A stretch of 64,000 bases of DNA from Caenorhabditis remanei (GCF_010183535.1 NC_071333.1:20768587-20832586), one strand, 5' to 3'; counted from the stretch's first letter, positions 1 through 11,892 are shown. Notes: generated from the letters alone by a model not told the origin. Numbers and translations are program-made.

Positions 1-137
1 ATGATTGACTTCCTTGTTCACACCCTGTCTACATGACTGTTATCTCTTCTAGATCGGGATCAATAAAATTCGTCCCAGGAGAATTCAAATAATGTATATG
101 AAGACATCGGCCTGTGTTACTTTGTCACAAACACTCG
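1..137. other. Left edge, no feature recognised
   Basis: AT-rich sequence with no open frame, splice signal pair or repeat end that I can support. It ends where the inverted-repeat element at 138 begins. Confidence 0.5.
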
Positions 138-775
138 CACCTGTCACTTATCTTGCTGGGAAATCAGATGGATGATGACAATTTGTGAGTTCGTTGACCT
201 GTTGTATGGAAACATCTGCTGTTTGTTGTACCGCCCGGGGGGAATTGAGAAATCTAAGGAAAAGGAAAAAAAATCTAGAGAATTGGAAACAGAGGTAGTA
301 GAGTTGAGCGGAATGCGATTTGGCGGAAGGCAGAAGAGAAATTTTTGGCGGAAAGCGGAATGAAAAAATTGGCAAAAGATGGCCTTATTTTGTTGTAAAA
401 AGCTTTCAAAAATTGGTAAATCTGTATTAAATTTCCTTTTTTGGTAAAAATTGTTCGTTTTGTTGCAAAAAACTCAAAAAATATCAGTAAATTTGAGTAG
501 GCGATCAAATTTTTCAAGCTAATATCCTCTAGGCGGAAGGCGAAAAAAAATCTTAAAACGGCGGAGGGCGGAAAGAAAAAAGTGGCGGAAAGCGGGAGGC
601 GGAATTCCGCTCAACTCTGACAGGTAGGAAGAATGCAAAGAAAAACAGAGAGAGCCCAAAAAGAAAGGACTGCTCGGTGAGGGAGTGAAAGGGATAACTC
701 ATTCCATGCATCTAACCTCATCTTGTCATGGGCGGGGCCATGGTCGGATTTCACAAGATGATAAGTTGACAGGTG
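138..775. mobile_element. MITE with degenerate terminal inverted repeats, interrupted by a second MITE
   Basis: The left end (138-155, CACCTGTCACTTATCTTG) matches the reverse complement of the right end (753-775) apart from small indels, and similarity continues for about 40 bp inward. The right half also matches an inverted copy at 47556-47720 (shared blocks include GACTGCTCGGT and GGGAGTGAAAGGGATAAC). There is no coding capacity, so this is a non-autonomous DNA element. Its middle is filled by the hAT-like element at 299-619, so it is the older insertion. The superfamily is not identified; exact termini are uncertain by a few bases. Confidence 0.5.
299..619. mobile_element. hAT-like MITE, copy 1, nested in another MITE
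   Basis: The ends are inverted repeats: TAGAGTTGAGCGGAA at 299-313, and the reverse complement of CAGAGTTGAGCGGAA ending at 619. Flanking 8-mers match at 7 of 8 positions (AGAGGTAG at 291-298, ACAGGTAG at 620-627), which is the 8-bp target duplication expected of hAT transposons. The interior is AT-rich with repeated GGCGGAAGGC-type blocks near both ends and encodes nothing. A related element in the opposite orientation lies at about 40126-40433, and a relative with similar ends at 7836-8143. Confidence 0.65.
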
Positions 776-1179
776 GTATTATGTTAACAGAAATGGCCGA
801 CACAATAGACCAAGTAAGACAATGTGATAATAGGTTGACATGTCAACATCTACCGCATTACAATAGCGGTCAGGGAAGAATATATATGAAAAATGGGTAA
901 AACGTGTTCAAAAACGCGTGATAACAGAAAACTTGGAATTTCCAGGATTTCTTAACGATAACTGGAAGTTCTCACGGTCAAAAGCCCACGGAATATTTTT
1001 CAAAACTCTGACGATAAAATCAGGAGGCCAAACCCTAGCACTTTGAGCCCCCCCCCCCCATACTTCGGTTCGGAGTGTCTGTTCTAAAGATTTTGTGAAA
1101 TTTTTGAGAGTATCCAAATTACTGACCCTACACGGTTCCTTGTAAGCGGTATTCACGACCTGATTCTTTATTTCAAATT
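776..1179. other. Gene-free stretch
   Basis: No supported gene. The only notable item is the cytosine run at 1048-1059. Confidence 0.5.
1048..1059. repeat. Poly-C tract (12 C)
   Basis: An uninterrupted run of 12 cytosines in otherwise AT-rich DNA. On the other strand it is a poly-G tract that could form a quadruplex. In C. elegans such monoG tracts depend on the DOG-1/FANCJ helicase for stability. The second such tract here is at 36285-36295. Confidence 0.9.
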
Positions 1180-1744
1180 TTGAAAAAAATTTTGCCAACT
1201 CTTGAACAAATTTTTTTAGTCTCAGAATATAATTTTGGAGTTTGTTACGTGGAGAACCTGATGTTCTCAGACACCAAACCTGATACTTTCTTCTTCTTCA
1301 ACTTTAAAGAAAAACATTTGATAGTGAAAAACCCCGAAATCACAAAGGGTAGCATAACATATCCTTTTGCTTTTATGATAGAAAAGATGACAATACCATT
1401 CGAATCGATGATTATTATCTTGAAAAACAGAATAGAAGTCGACTGGTATTGGACCAATAGAGGGAAGATAATCTGTTTACAAGTGAGAAACCACCAACCA
1501 ACGTATTTGAATATAATTCTGAGTGAGTTTTCATAATCGTTAAGTCTATTAAATGATGAAATCATATATTCTTGTTTTCAGGTTGCAAAAGTATCATAAA
1601 TTTGCTCCCGGAATTTTCGACTGCTCTGAAGCACATCATTTCAGATATAAAATTGAAAATAAACTAGTAAGCGTCAAGCTGACGCGTGATCATTTCATGA
1701 TGTTTGTTTGGAAAAACGATGCACGTTCATTGGAATCCTCTTGA
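1180..1744 (+). pseudogene. Two exon-like ORFs, unidentified; possible F-box-associated domain remnant
   Basis: An open frame of 118 codons (1180-1536) ends at a possible donor (GTGAGT at about 1521). A TTTTCAG acceptor near 1581 precedes a second open frame that ends with a stop at 1744. The second frame contains FDCS followed after about 20 residues by FMMFVW, which loosely resembles the end of nematode F-box-associated (FBA) domains. The first frame shows no such likeness, and simple splicing does not join the two in one frame. It could equally be chance open sequence. Confidence 0.2.
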
Positions 1745-2334
1745 CAATTTTCAAATATTTATCGATTTCAATTCTTAATTTGAATTTCCTTTGTTCCTTT
1801 TCTAACTATATCATTTTTTTCGAATTTTTTACCGCTTCCTTTATATGTTTCTCTCTGTCCCATACTGCTACTGTCCAAGACGATAATTCATCCCCGATTA
1901 TGTATGTCTCACTCATGCTCGATCTTTCTCATCAAACATTTGTATTCGACTTAATTGATGTAACCTTAATTTTTTCAATTCACGAGTCAAGTAGGAGCAT
2001 CTTTTTGATAATTTTCCTTTTAAGAGGTGTCAACATTTTAATAAGATTGTAAGATGAAACCCAGGTAGTACTCATGGAACCAGTTTTTTGTCTCCACATT
2101 TGATATACCCACGATAAGAGCTACGGGTTAGTATTTTCTTAATGATAACTCGCTAACCCGGAAGGATAGGAATGTTTTTCTTTCAATACGAGTTTTTTAA
2201 AATATCCAATTCATAGTTCGCCACGTATGTCTTCCAGGGAGATTCTTTTATTTCCATTGCAGATCGCCATTACTACACACAGAAGTACGTTGGTGTAGTC
2301 CGCGAGACTATGGAGAAGCACACCCCAAAAATTT
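1745..2334. other. Gene-free stretch
   Basis: AT-rich sequence with scattered short ORFs and no coherent splice structure. Nothing recognised. Confidence 0.5.
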
Positions 2335-3963
2335 CTTCCGGTCTCCGTGCTCTTCGTGTCTCCGTGGCCTCCTGCACTATTTTGTTCTTCTTTTGCAATA
2401 TGACTCTCTTCTCTCTCACTTGCCTCTACGTGTCCAAGCAACACTGACTCGTGGCTTTTGCTTGCCACGAAACCAGAGCATGTGTTCATCTCGAGTGGCG
2501 GAGGGAAACGAGCGGCTTCCGAGAAGAAGAAAAGACTAAGGGTTTTGAAGAAGGCAAAAAATAAGAGAATGAGCAAATTCAAAAATAAATTACTAGTGGA
2601 AGTACCTGATATCTGTTTTTTATTCCGATGAGCAAAATTTAAGACACGAACTGGTGTGATTCTTAAAAAAAAGTATCTTTTATTTTCCATCTCCTGGTTA
2701 TGTCATTCTGATCAGCATATATATTTCAATTCATGATTTTCTGAGAACTGAATGACAAAGAGTACTCCCGGAGTCACCACAGTTCTCAAAAACGACCCGA
2801 ATATGATTTGAACCAGTTGGAAGAAACTAGCGGCAGAATTCTGCAAAAATTGGAAAAATAAGGTATTCAAGGTTGATTAGACCTGTCACTGTAGATTTTA
2901 AAAAGAAATTCATTGAGAAAATTTAACAAAAATATTTATACTGTTGTTCGCATCCACTCCATCCGACCAGGCTGAGACGAAGTTGTGTACTGAAATGCAT
3001 AAATTTTCATGAATAATCTTTTTTTCACTCACTTTACCCAACTACCGCAACAAGTTCAAATTGCTGGATGGCTTCTCCAGCAGCCCCAAAAATCATATTG
3101 ATCCATTTCGGGTCAAATAGGAATTGATGAATATCTGAAAAATTCAAAAATTCCTTCAGAAACAGTATATAATTATGAAAACGCACCGACGCCAGGAATT
3201 TGTTTGGTGCATTACCACCAAGTGGTCAACCTGGTCCACCAACAGGAATACCAAAAACTGCCCATTCAAGACCAGTAAAAAATATTAGAATTCAAAAAAA
3301 ATAAGGAGAAAAGGGTGTGAACCAAACACAACGGTTCATAGAAAGGCGAATGAGGAAACCACGCGGCGTCGCTGTTCTATTGTGTTGATATTTGTATGGT
3401 TTGTAAACAAACGACGATTGTTTCGAGTTTCGTGTTTCATATTGATGACGTGTCGTTTTTAGCTGGTTTTGATAGAGAACAAGTACTACATAAGAGGATA
3501 TAAATCTCAGAAAGCACACACAAAGAAGTTACAAGGATCGGATTGGTATAAAAAACCAAAATGATCCTGAAAACTGATATTATCGAGAAAATGGGTTCCA
3601 AGAGCTGTAGGTCTTCTTCGGTCGTGGAACTTAGTTGAAAAATTTTCTAGAAAAAACCTAGACTGGCTCACCATCCTGTATTCGAAAGACCCTTTTCCCC
3701 GAATCATGTTTTTTTTTTCCATTTTCTTTTGATTCTTAATGTTGTTTTTTGTTTTTCTTCTCTCCAGAAAGTTCATTCTCCTATTCGAAATTTATTCCTT
3801 CCTTTTTAGTCAATTTCGTCATCCAAATGAGTTTGCCGCTGTAGATATTCCGTGGGAGCGGTGGAGAGATGGCCCATTGTACGAATGTCTTTTCCCAGTT
3901 CCACCTGCGTCTCCGCAGGTCCATTCAATCTATCCTTTAACTCTGTCACCGGATTATCATTAA
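2335..3963 (+). repeat. Dispersed gene-like repeat, copy 1
   Basis: Blocks in this stretch recur at about 4330-5600 and 5950-7460 in the same orientation and at about 31060-32470 inverted. Marker blocks, in order: a CT-rich segment (2335-2530), AGTACTCCCGGAGTCACCAC (2762), a TTCAAGGTTGATT block (about 2867), GAATTCAAAAAAAATA (about 3290), TTGATGACGTGTC (about 3443) and GTTCCAAGAGCTGTAGGTCT (about 3595). Identity to the inverted copy is roughly 80% by eye. On the minus strand the AGTACTC block can read as a hydrophobic LRTVVTPGVLFVIQFS-type segment, so the family may descend from a membrane-protein gene, but no copy has a full ORF. Confidence 0.55.
3829..3963 (+). other. Conserved short ORF, copy 1 (PWERWRDGPLYECLFPVP)
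   Basis: A TAG acceptor-like site precedes an open frame with the peptide PWERWRDGPLYECLFPVP and ending LSPDYH before the stop. The same peptide, with D/E and P/S substitutions, recurs at 5452-5590 and from 7356. Differences fall at silent and conservative positions. That hints at coding constraint but is not decisive with three copies, two of which are a recent duplication. No family recognised. Confidence 0.35.
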
Positions 3964-4329
3964 AACAAAAAGAAAACGACCAACTTTAAAGATTCAAATA
4001 CCTAGTTGACTGTACTTTGTGCTGAGTACATCTGTTTTAGAATGCATCGTACTGGAAAGATGCGATTTTTAATATGGAACATATGGAGCATAGGTATTGT
4101 CTGAAAATGGAGAAATTGCGGTCTAATAGACAATTCCGAAGTATATCAAGAAAAACAGCACACTGGCTAAAATAATTTTTGAAAACTGAGCAATAAACAT
4201 ATCTGACCATGGATAACTTTATGTTGATTTAGAAATTATGAAACTACATATGAGTAATAACGAGTAAAGTAAAACACACATGGAAGGACAGTTTACTTCG
4301 AGTTATCGTTGTGATGATGCCTATTTTCG

Positions 4330-5600
4330 TCATGTTATTCCTGAGAACTAAATGACAAAAAGTACTACCGGAGTCACCACGGTTCTCAGAACCAACACGT
4401 GTAAGACCTGGCCATAGGAAAGACACCCGAAACATTCCTGAATTTAATCTGAAAAGAAGAGAGGAAAAATATATTCAAGGTTGATTGAACCTTTACGGAA
4501 TAAAAACAAATAAACACATTTGAGTAAATTATAAATATTTATTTAAATTTAAAATTTAAAAATTACTCCGTCCGCCTTTACGGTTTTCGTGAATATATCA
4601 CGTTTGAGCCACGTATCCAGAGAAATGTTTCTGGAATGCATGAATTTAGCTGATAACTCGGTTGTGAAGCAACTTACAAGGATTTTGAGAGGAGAAATCT
4701 CCTAGAATTTCTCGGTTTTGCGGACCATTGCCACCATTGTCCATTCATCAACAATAACTAGAACTGGTTAAGACCAGGAAAATAAATTAGAATTCAAAAA
4801 AAATAGGAAGAAAAAGGGGAGAACCGTACACACCGGTTCATAGGAAGACGAATGAAGAAACCATGCATCGCAGTTTTCTTTCGCTGAATTTTTTATGGTT
4901 GACAAACAAAAGACGTTTGTTCCGAGTGTCGTTTTTTGATATTGATGACGTGTCCTGCTTTTTGGTTGGTATTCATAGAGAGCCACATAAGAGGATTAAA
5001 AAGCGCGATGAGGATTAATTAATCACACTTTGGTGAGCACACACATAGAAATTACAAGTGTCGAATGATTATGATGCATGAAAATGATCCTGAAAACTGA
5101 AAATGCCAGGAAAATGGGTTCCAAGAGCTGTAGGTCTTCTTCGGTAAAAATCAGTGGAACTTTGTTGAAGATCTATTTGCGGAAAACCTGGACTGTCCTG
5201 ACATCATGGGTTTGACAAATTCTTTTCACTGAATTACACAATTATTCTCCTAATTCAAGTTCATTTATTCATTTGTATTTTGTTTATTTTTGTGTATTTT
5301 GTCAACTTCGTCTATAGATGCGGTATTTGTATTCACTACAATAAAAATGTTGTAGCTCATAAAGATACTTCTCATTTCTTCATTCCACCAAAAGGTTCAT
5401 TCACTTTATGAAAGTTCATTCCTCCATTTTTAAAGTGTGTTTCGTCATCCAAATGTGTTTCGACGCCATAGATAGTCCGTGGGAGCGGTGGAGAGAAGGC
5501 CCATTATACGAATGTCTTTTCCCAGTCCCATCTGCGTCTCCACTGATTCCTACATTGTTTTCTCTATCTTTGTCACCGGATTATTCCTAAGAAGAAAGAA
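4330..5600 (+). repeat. Dispersed gene-like repeat, copy 2; first unit of the 1.9-kb tandem duplication
   Basis: It carries the marker blocks of copy 1 in the same order. From about 4590 to 5560 it is nearly identical to 6494-7464. The offset is 1904-1905 bp, the one-base difference being a single deletion in a GGTTGACAAAC block of the second unit. Identity between these units is much higher than to copy 1, so the tandem duplication is recent. Confidence 0.7.
5452..5590 (+). other. Conserved short ORF, copy 2 (PWERWREGPLYECLFPVP)
   Basis: Counterpart of 3829-3963. It reads IDSPWERWREGPLYECLF and ends SPDYS before the stop. An upstream ATG at 5408 extends the open frame to 60 codons. Function unknown. 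Confidence 0.35.
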
Positions 5601-5949
5601 GAAAACGGCCGACTTCAAAAATTCAAGCATCTAGTTGAAATCCTTCGTCCTGATTACATATGATTTTGACAACATTGTTATGGAAGGATGCGATTTTTAT
5701 ATGGAGCATATGGAGCAAAGGTGTGGTCTGAAAATGGAGAAATAGAGGTCTAATAGACAATTCTGAAGTATATTAAAAAATCAGCACACTGGATGAAATA
5801 ATAAACAAAACTGAGCATTAACATATCTGAATCATTAACAATTTTATGTTTGTTTAGAAACTGTGACACTGAATATGAGTAATAACGAGAAAAACAAAAA
5901 AAACACATAGAACGATGGTTTTCTCTGAGTTATTGTAGTGAAGATGCCA

Positions 5950-7464
5950 AATTGTGTTATGTTATTCCTGAGAACTGAATGACAGAGAATACTCCCTAAG
6001 TCACCACGGTTTTCAAAACTAACACGAGTAGGACCTGAACTATTAGAAAAACATCCGCAACTTTCTTGAATTTAATCTGAAAAAAAAGAGAAAAAAAAGA
6101 TATTCAAGGTTGACTGAACCTTTACGTAATAAAAACAAATAAAAATATTTGAGCAAATTATAAACATTTATTAAAATTTAATATTTAAAAATTGTCCTCC
6201 ATTTCTTGTTTTAAAAACGACCTTGTGACTCTCAATTAGTTTCGTGTCTTCTACCATAGGATAATGAATCCAGATATTCCAAATCTATCTGAAAAATAAA
6301 ATGAATGTATACTTTTCTTTCCAGTAGACAACTCACCAAGTTCGTTATCCGCATTCAAAACATTTTCCCCAAATTCGTCCTTGTTTTTCCGTTTCAATTA
6401 AAGTTTCAACTATAAACGATCTTTATTGGATGTTTCTCAAAAAGTATTATTTTCTTACCAATCCTCCATTTCTTGTCCACCTTTGCGGTTTTTGTGAATA
6501 TATCACAGTTGATCCACGAATCCAGAAAAATGTTTCTGAAATGCATGAATTTAGCTGATAGCTTGATCGTGAAGCAACTTACGAGGATTTTGAGAGGAGA
6601 AATCTCCTAGAATTTCTCGGTTTTGCGGACCATTGCCACCGTTGTTCATTCATCAACAATAACTAGAACTGGTTAAGACCAGGAAAATAAATTAGAATTC
6701 AAAAAAAATAGGAAGAAAAAGGGGAGAACCGTACACACCGGTTCATAGGAAGACGAATGAAGAAACCATGCATCGCAGTTTTCTTTCGCTGAATTTTTTA
6801 TGGTTACAAACAAAAGACGTTTGTTCCGAGTGTCGTTTTTTGATATTGATGACGTGTCCTGCTTTTTGGTTGTTATTCATAGAGAACCACATAAGAGGAT
6901 TAAAAAGCGCGATGAGGATTAATTAATCACACTTTGGTGAGCACACACATAGAAATTACAAGTGTCGAATGATTATGATGCATGAAAATGATCCTGAAAA
7001 CTGAAAATGCCAGGAAAATGGGTTCCAAGAGCTGTAGGTCTTCTTCGGTAAAAATCAGTGGAACTTTGTTGAAGATCTATTTGCGGAAAACCTGGACTGT
7101 CCTAACATCATGGGTTTGACAAATTCTTTTCACTGAACTACACAATTATTCTCCTAATTCAAGTTCATTTATTCATTTGTATTTTGTTTATTTTTGTGTA
7201 TTTTGTCAACTTCGTCTATAGATGCGGTATTTGTATTCACTACAATAAAAATGTTGTAGCTCATAAAGATACTTCTCATTTCTTCATTCCACCAAAAGGT
7301 TCATTCACTTTATGAAAGTTCATTCCTCCATTTTTAAAGTGTGTTTCGTCATCCAAATGTGTTTCGACGCCATAGATAGTCCGTGGGAGCGGTGGAGAGA
7401 AGGCCCATTATACGAATGTCTTTTCCCAGTCCCATCTGCGTCTCCGCTGATTTCTACACGGTTT
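5950..7464 (+). repeat. Dispersed gene-like repeat, copy 3; second unit of the 1.9-kb tandem duplication
   Basis: Near-identical to copy 2 from 6494 to 7464. After about 7450 the copies diverge, so the right breakpoint of the duplication lies just past the conserved peptide. The open frame starting at 7312 runs to 7719 only because different sequence is joined after the breakpoint. Confidence 0.7.
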
Positions 7465-7835
7465 AACAGATTCTTTTCCGCAAATAACGTTTTTCAAAAT
7501 CTTTATCTGCTTCTTAAGATCTTCAGGATTCTTTTCAGTAATAATGAAAATGTAGCTCATAAAACTCTGCTCATTTCTTCAATTGCAAATTTCCCGTTAC
7601 TTTTTAAGTTTGAAAAATATTCATTTTTGAACACGTCAAATGAAGGATTCCTAATGTGCCGTTGGCTTTCATCACCGACATTACAAATTGTTTTGAAAAG
7701 ACTGCAAATGGGATTTTAAATTTGTATTCATATTGTCATGTGAAACCCATCTTTAGGAAAATGTAATTTCTCTTCAAATTGGCCCATTTGTTGGCCACAT
7801 AATAGAAATTCGTTGTTGTTGTTTATACTGGTTAC

Positions 7836-8143
7836 TAGGGATGTGCGGAACGGAAAACGGAAAGTTCCGATACTTTTCGGAACTGTTTTCCGTCGGAAAA
7901 TTCAAAAATTTTATTTGATATTTCGATATTTCGTGATTTAAAAAAACCAACAAGAACGGTGCCAAAACGTCACTCATATGCCAAAAGTTACAGAATTTTT
8001 AGTTTTTACTGCATTTATATGATTTCGGCTATGAAAAATTAAAAAAACCGATTTCCCCCAATTTCTGTATTTTCCGAAAAAAAATAATTTCGAATATTTC
8101 CGAGTTCCAAAATTTCTAAAAATTTTAGTTCCGCTCATCTCTG
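7836..8143. mobile_element. hAT-like MITE, second family
   Basis: The termini are inverted repeats: TAGGGATGTGCGGAAC at 7836-7851, and the reverse complement of CAGAGATGAGCGGAAC ending at 8143. Both resemble the CAGAGTTGAGCGG ends of the element at 299-619. The interior is AT-rich and non-coding. No clear 8-bp target duplication remains, so the insertion may be old. Confidence 0.5.
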
Positions 8144-9562
8144 TTCGTCATTTTCAACTCTTCATGGAATGCTGAGAAATTTTAAATATCAAAAATGACG
8201 ATTATGGTTGATCGACACGGAAAAACCAGCTAAATCGCGGTACGTAGTTCATTTCAACTACCTCCTTTTTTTACTCTGCCTTGTAGAAGCTTTTTTTCTG
8301 TGAATATCGTTTGTCCCGTTCTCAGCAACAAACATTTTCCTTGTATTCTTTATCGAAAAAGTGTATAGTTCCTGAAGCCGGTTCTGTTTTTTTTGTTTCT
8401 GGTCCTTCCGGGGTCCTGTACTCTTTATGTTTTGCACATCAGTGATTCTCAGCTTCAGATTATCTACTTGTCTAATTTACAACTTGTTATTTAATTTTTT
8501 GCTGAAACTCAATTGTTTGGTCCCCCGATTCTCTCTCCTCGGGCAAAATATCATCTGTGTAAATGTGTGTTGAGCGGTGAGCGGCGCGAGGCAGGAGGAG
8601 AGAACGACGAGGCCGGCGAAGACACCACACTATTTTTCCTTTTCTCTTATTCTCTGGCTCTCTTCACTTTTCCACCTCTCCCCGCACTATTTCTTTGTTT
8701 CCCTGCTAGCTGCGTCTCTTTTTTTCTCTGCTGCAGCGAGAGAGTGTCCTCGCAATATCGACTGGCGCTACATTCTAGCCCTTGGAGAGAACGAATGGGC
8801 GCAGGAAAAGAACGAGTGTTGTTCGAGAAAAGGAGAAAGAGAGAAGATGTTCTAGAGAAAAGAAAAGAGAAGAAAAAAGAAAACTGGGGACGATAAAACA
8901 CTTTTGAAGGAACTTTTCAAGGAAGGAGTAAAACTTGAGTTTTCAAGAAGCTGGGGATTCACATCTTTCTAATAAATGGAAGATTAATGGCCTATAGTCG
9001 GTAAAACGTCTTTTTCTTTCTCAACAACGGTGTACATGATACGAGTCTGAACTGGAAGACAACACTTTGAGTGGTGAAATTAATAGAAACAATTGTCACA
9101 TAATCAGAAATTAGTCAATTCGTCAAATGAAACAGAGAACACGGAACAGGATAGAGATTGAAAAATGACAAAATAAGTGATCTGATGGATATGAGGTCAG
9201 ACAGGATGAATATAGAAAACTATTCAACAATGCACAATCCCGATTTGTTAATCTATCCCTGTCACCGGTTGGTTCAGCTGTTGTTTCCTGAAAAATGCAC
9301 TGTTTTTTTCTCAGGGTCCAGGTATATTCTCAAGATCCAAATAATCTAAAGAGAACTTCATAGCAGCGCTTAAGTCTGTCGCCTGCTTGGAAACCTGATT
9401 TTATCAAAGTTTTTGGTTCAGATTGTCATGGTTATAAGCTGTTCCAACTGCTCACCTTTGAAAAATGAAGTGATTAAATCCAGTTTCTTCTTTTCAACTG
9501 TTCAATTCCAGTGGTTTCTTTTGCGAAACGTCGGCGCCAGTCGGACAGTCGGATTCAAAGAG
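8144..9562. other. Gene-free stretch with purine/pyrimidine-biased block
   Basis: 8510-8890 is locally GC-richer. It contains a C/T-rich run (about 8640-8740) and a G/A-rich run (about 8810-8885). Similar blocks sit at 42660-42860 and 63820-64000. This might be a promoter region or a repeat terminus; I cannot tell which. Overlapping ORFs of up to 127 codons here look like products of the biased composition. Confidence 0.4.
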
Positions 9563-10178
9563 TCAAGGTGGCTTATTCAATTGATTTCCATAGTCGTCCT
9601 GGTTAGTGTTATATCGATGCCTTCTCATCTCCATTGGGCAGCTTTTTACCTGAAAAATTTATAGATGCTACTCAAAACAGTAACTTTGATTAATTTGACG
9701 GTATAAAACATTTTTTCCAGATCGTGACAGCGTGAATTTTGATGAAAATTCAATTTTTGGATTTATGAACCCTGCCATGTGTCTTTCTAACGTTTTAGGA
9801 ACATCGTAGTTAGGTTTCTCTTTCAGATTTGTCAATTTTCAAAACTTACAGTTGGGGGTTCTACAAAAGACACCATTGGTTGAGTCAAATGCTGCCATTT
9901 GTTCTTTTCAGCGAAATCTAGCACGTTTTTAAAGCAATGCAAGCCGGAAGCTGAAAATAGATGAAATTATGATGACGAATGATAATTTTTGGCAATTCAC
10001 GATCTTAAAACTGATTCAAGCTTGCAAAAAACTTTAATTCAGCGACAGACTTCTAAATATGTACTCAAAGTTCTTTGAAAACTCACAATTCATACGATTT
10101 TACACCATTTAGCACATTTCGCTTTCTCCACTCCACCACAAAAGTCTCTTCGATCGCCTGTTGATTTCTGCAGTCCAT
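9563..10178 (-). CDS. Gene E: small three-exon candidate gene, unidentified
   Basis: The minus-strand model has an ATG at 10178, exon 1 to 10106 (donor GGTGTAA), exon 2 at 9950-9850 between TTTTCAG and GTAAGT, and exon 3 at 9649-9563 after TTTTTCAG, ending in TGA. Phases are consistent and give about 86 residues. Exon 2 reads like real protein (SGLHCFKNVLDFAEKNKW, then QPMVSFVEPP). The second intron is about 200 nt and contains its own 55-codon open stretch, so an alternative or broken gene is possible. No family recognised; no membrane or signal sequence seen. Confidence 0.3.
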
Positions 10179-10179
10179 A

Positions 10180-11013
10180 TTAATACTTGAATCATTGATG
10201 TTCACTAAAATAATGGTTTTTTAGTGAAATCCATGAATATATTGCAAAAAATCAGCTGATTAAAAGAGGGTGCAAGTATAACAAAGCAACTGACGGTAAG
10301 ACTGGTGGATATTCTGCACACACGCTCACGTCAGAATGCACCAAGGAAGCTTTAGGAAGACGGGTTTGGAGCTGTAATTACTTGGGGATCATAATTTCAA
10401 AAAAAACCTGAACATTAAAAACTCCTGAATTATTATTTTACATTTTCTATCAGTTTTTAGATTTTTATTTAGTTTTATGAATGGAAAATGTTCAAAAACT
10501 TGAAAAATGTGTTTTCTTTTCAGTAATGGGCCAGTCAAATCATAATATGGAAAGCCCGTTTAGGTCAATTGGATGCGTATATGATAAATACAGACACTTG
10601 ACAGCTAGACCACTATACTGGCTGAGTTGATTTGGTAATAAGTGAGTTTTTATTTAATTTTTTGAAATAAAAACGAATATTGGACATTACTTGAAGGCAG
10701 TGTTCATCGGTTGGAGCTTGATGATGGGGAAACAAATATAAAAATAATTATAAACGCATATCGTCTTCTATAGCTCAAGCGTGAAAACATTCAGATATAA
10801 AATGGAATTCAGCTTGAAACGAACTTTTTAAAGTTTTGAGCACACAGATTGACGGTGAGACAGTTAAATACGTTTGAAATACAAAAAATTAAAATTGGGC
10901 TTCACGTTGTTGCAAAAACACATTCTGACACAATCAGCAGGACATATAGACAGAAATTCAAAACTGAGACAAAGAATAAACGGTGTATTCCTATTTTTTT
11001 CAAACTGAACATC
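10180..11013. other. Gene-free stretch
   Basis: No supported gene or repeat. An open frame beginning at 10849 runs in frame into the candidate gene at 11014 and might be its true 5' part. Confidence 0.45.
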
Positions 11014-11239
11014 ATGAAACGTCTCAAACCTGTGCTGAAAACCCTTGAAATCTTATTTTTCTCGTCAATGCTTGGCTTGGCCAGTATCAAGGTTTGTTTT
11101 CCAAACAAATACCAATTTTGATCATATTTACACTGTTTTCCAGATAGTTTTGAAAATTTTCTCGAGAAAAATTGCAATTTTCAGATCTGAATTGACTCAT
11201 CGAGTAAATTCAAGCAAAAATAACTTTGGCGAACATTGA
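11014..11239 (+). CDS. Small two-exon candidate gene with hydrophobic N-terminus
   Basis: Exon 1 (11014-11091) and exon 2 (11144-11239) flank a 52-nt intron with GTTTGT donor and TTTTCCAG acceptor, joined in phase 0. The 57-residue product starts MKRLKPVLKTLEILFFSSML, which could be a signal peptide, and ends in a basic, then polar tail. The frame is open upstream to 10849, so the start is not certain. No homology recognised. Short length keeps confidence low. Confidence 0.3.
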
Positions 11240-11544
11240 GAACACACGGAAAAGACACAATCACTCCTCTGATGGTGCCTGTGAACTATTCTCGTTGCTT
11301 CGGACGTCTTTTCTCTTATATTCTGTTTCGAATATAACTTATTTCAATAATGTATCTTTTTTTCTTAATTTGTGTCCTATTTTTTTTCTTTTTCTATATA
11401 AACTTTTGATATTATCGATTTTCCGAAAAACTTTTTCAAAAATTCAATTTTTTGGTATCAAAATGTTCAGAATTTAATGATTTGTCTGTTAATAACAATA
11501 TTTCTTCACAAAAACCTTTTTTTTCAGCTGAAAACCTTAGTTTT

Positions 11545-11892
11545 AAAGAAGTGAAACAAACGCGCTCTACCGCACTCGCTCAATAAAATGTGATGTTGTG
11601 TATGTGCTGGGTAAGCGGACCTTCCTTTCTCTTTATAAACGATCGTTTTTACAAGGCATTTGCAGTCATTCTCCTCATTTTGAGTGACCCCTCTCTCTCC
11701 GTCATTGATTTTCTGGGTTTACACCAATTTCGTTGTGAAAACCGAGTAATTATTGGATTTCTCCTTTATTTTCAGTGTTTATAGTCACCAACGCCTTTTT
11801 TGGCTCCTTCTTTCTCACAATTATCGTTGATTTTTTTCATCTTTTTGATTTTCCAAACTTGAATCTAATTTCAGACTTATCCGTGACATAAA
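11545..11892 (+). promoter_or_regulatory. Gene A upstream region, duplicated upstream of gene B
   Basis: This block aligns with 23880-24210 upstream of gene B: shared runs include CGCACTCGCTCAATAAA, GCGGACCTTCC and CTCTCTCCGTCATTGATTTT. Both end in an ATTTCAG acceptor (AG at 11873-11874) 18 nt before the ATG, with no visible upstream coding exon. The acceptor is therefore a good candidate SL1 trans-splice site or the end of a 5'-UTR intron. Retention of a common upstream block argues that both genes use similar promoters. Confidence 0.5.

Noticed and set aside
3185..3270. Collagen-like Gly-X-Y stretch (about GQPGPP)
   Set aside because: Only two or three triplets, with no extended repeat or cuticle-collagen features. 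The homologous sites in other copies do not keep it.
8513..8901. Overlapping ORFs of 84-127 codons on both strands
   Set aside because: They coincide with G/A-rich and C/T-rich runs that lack stop codons; no splice or domain support.
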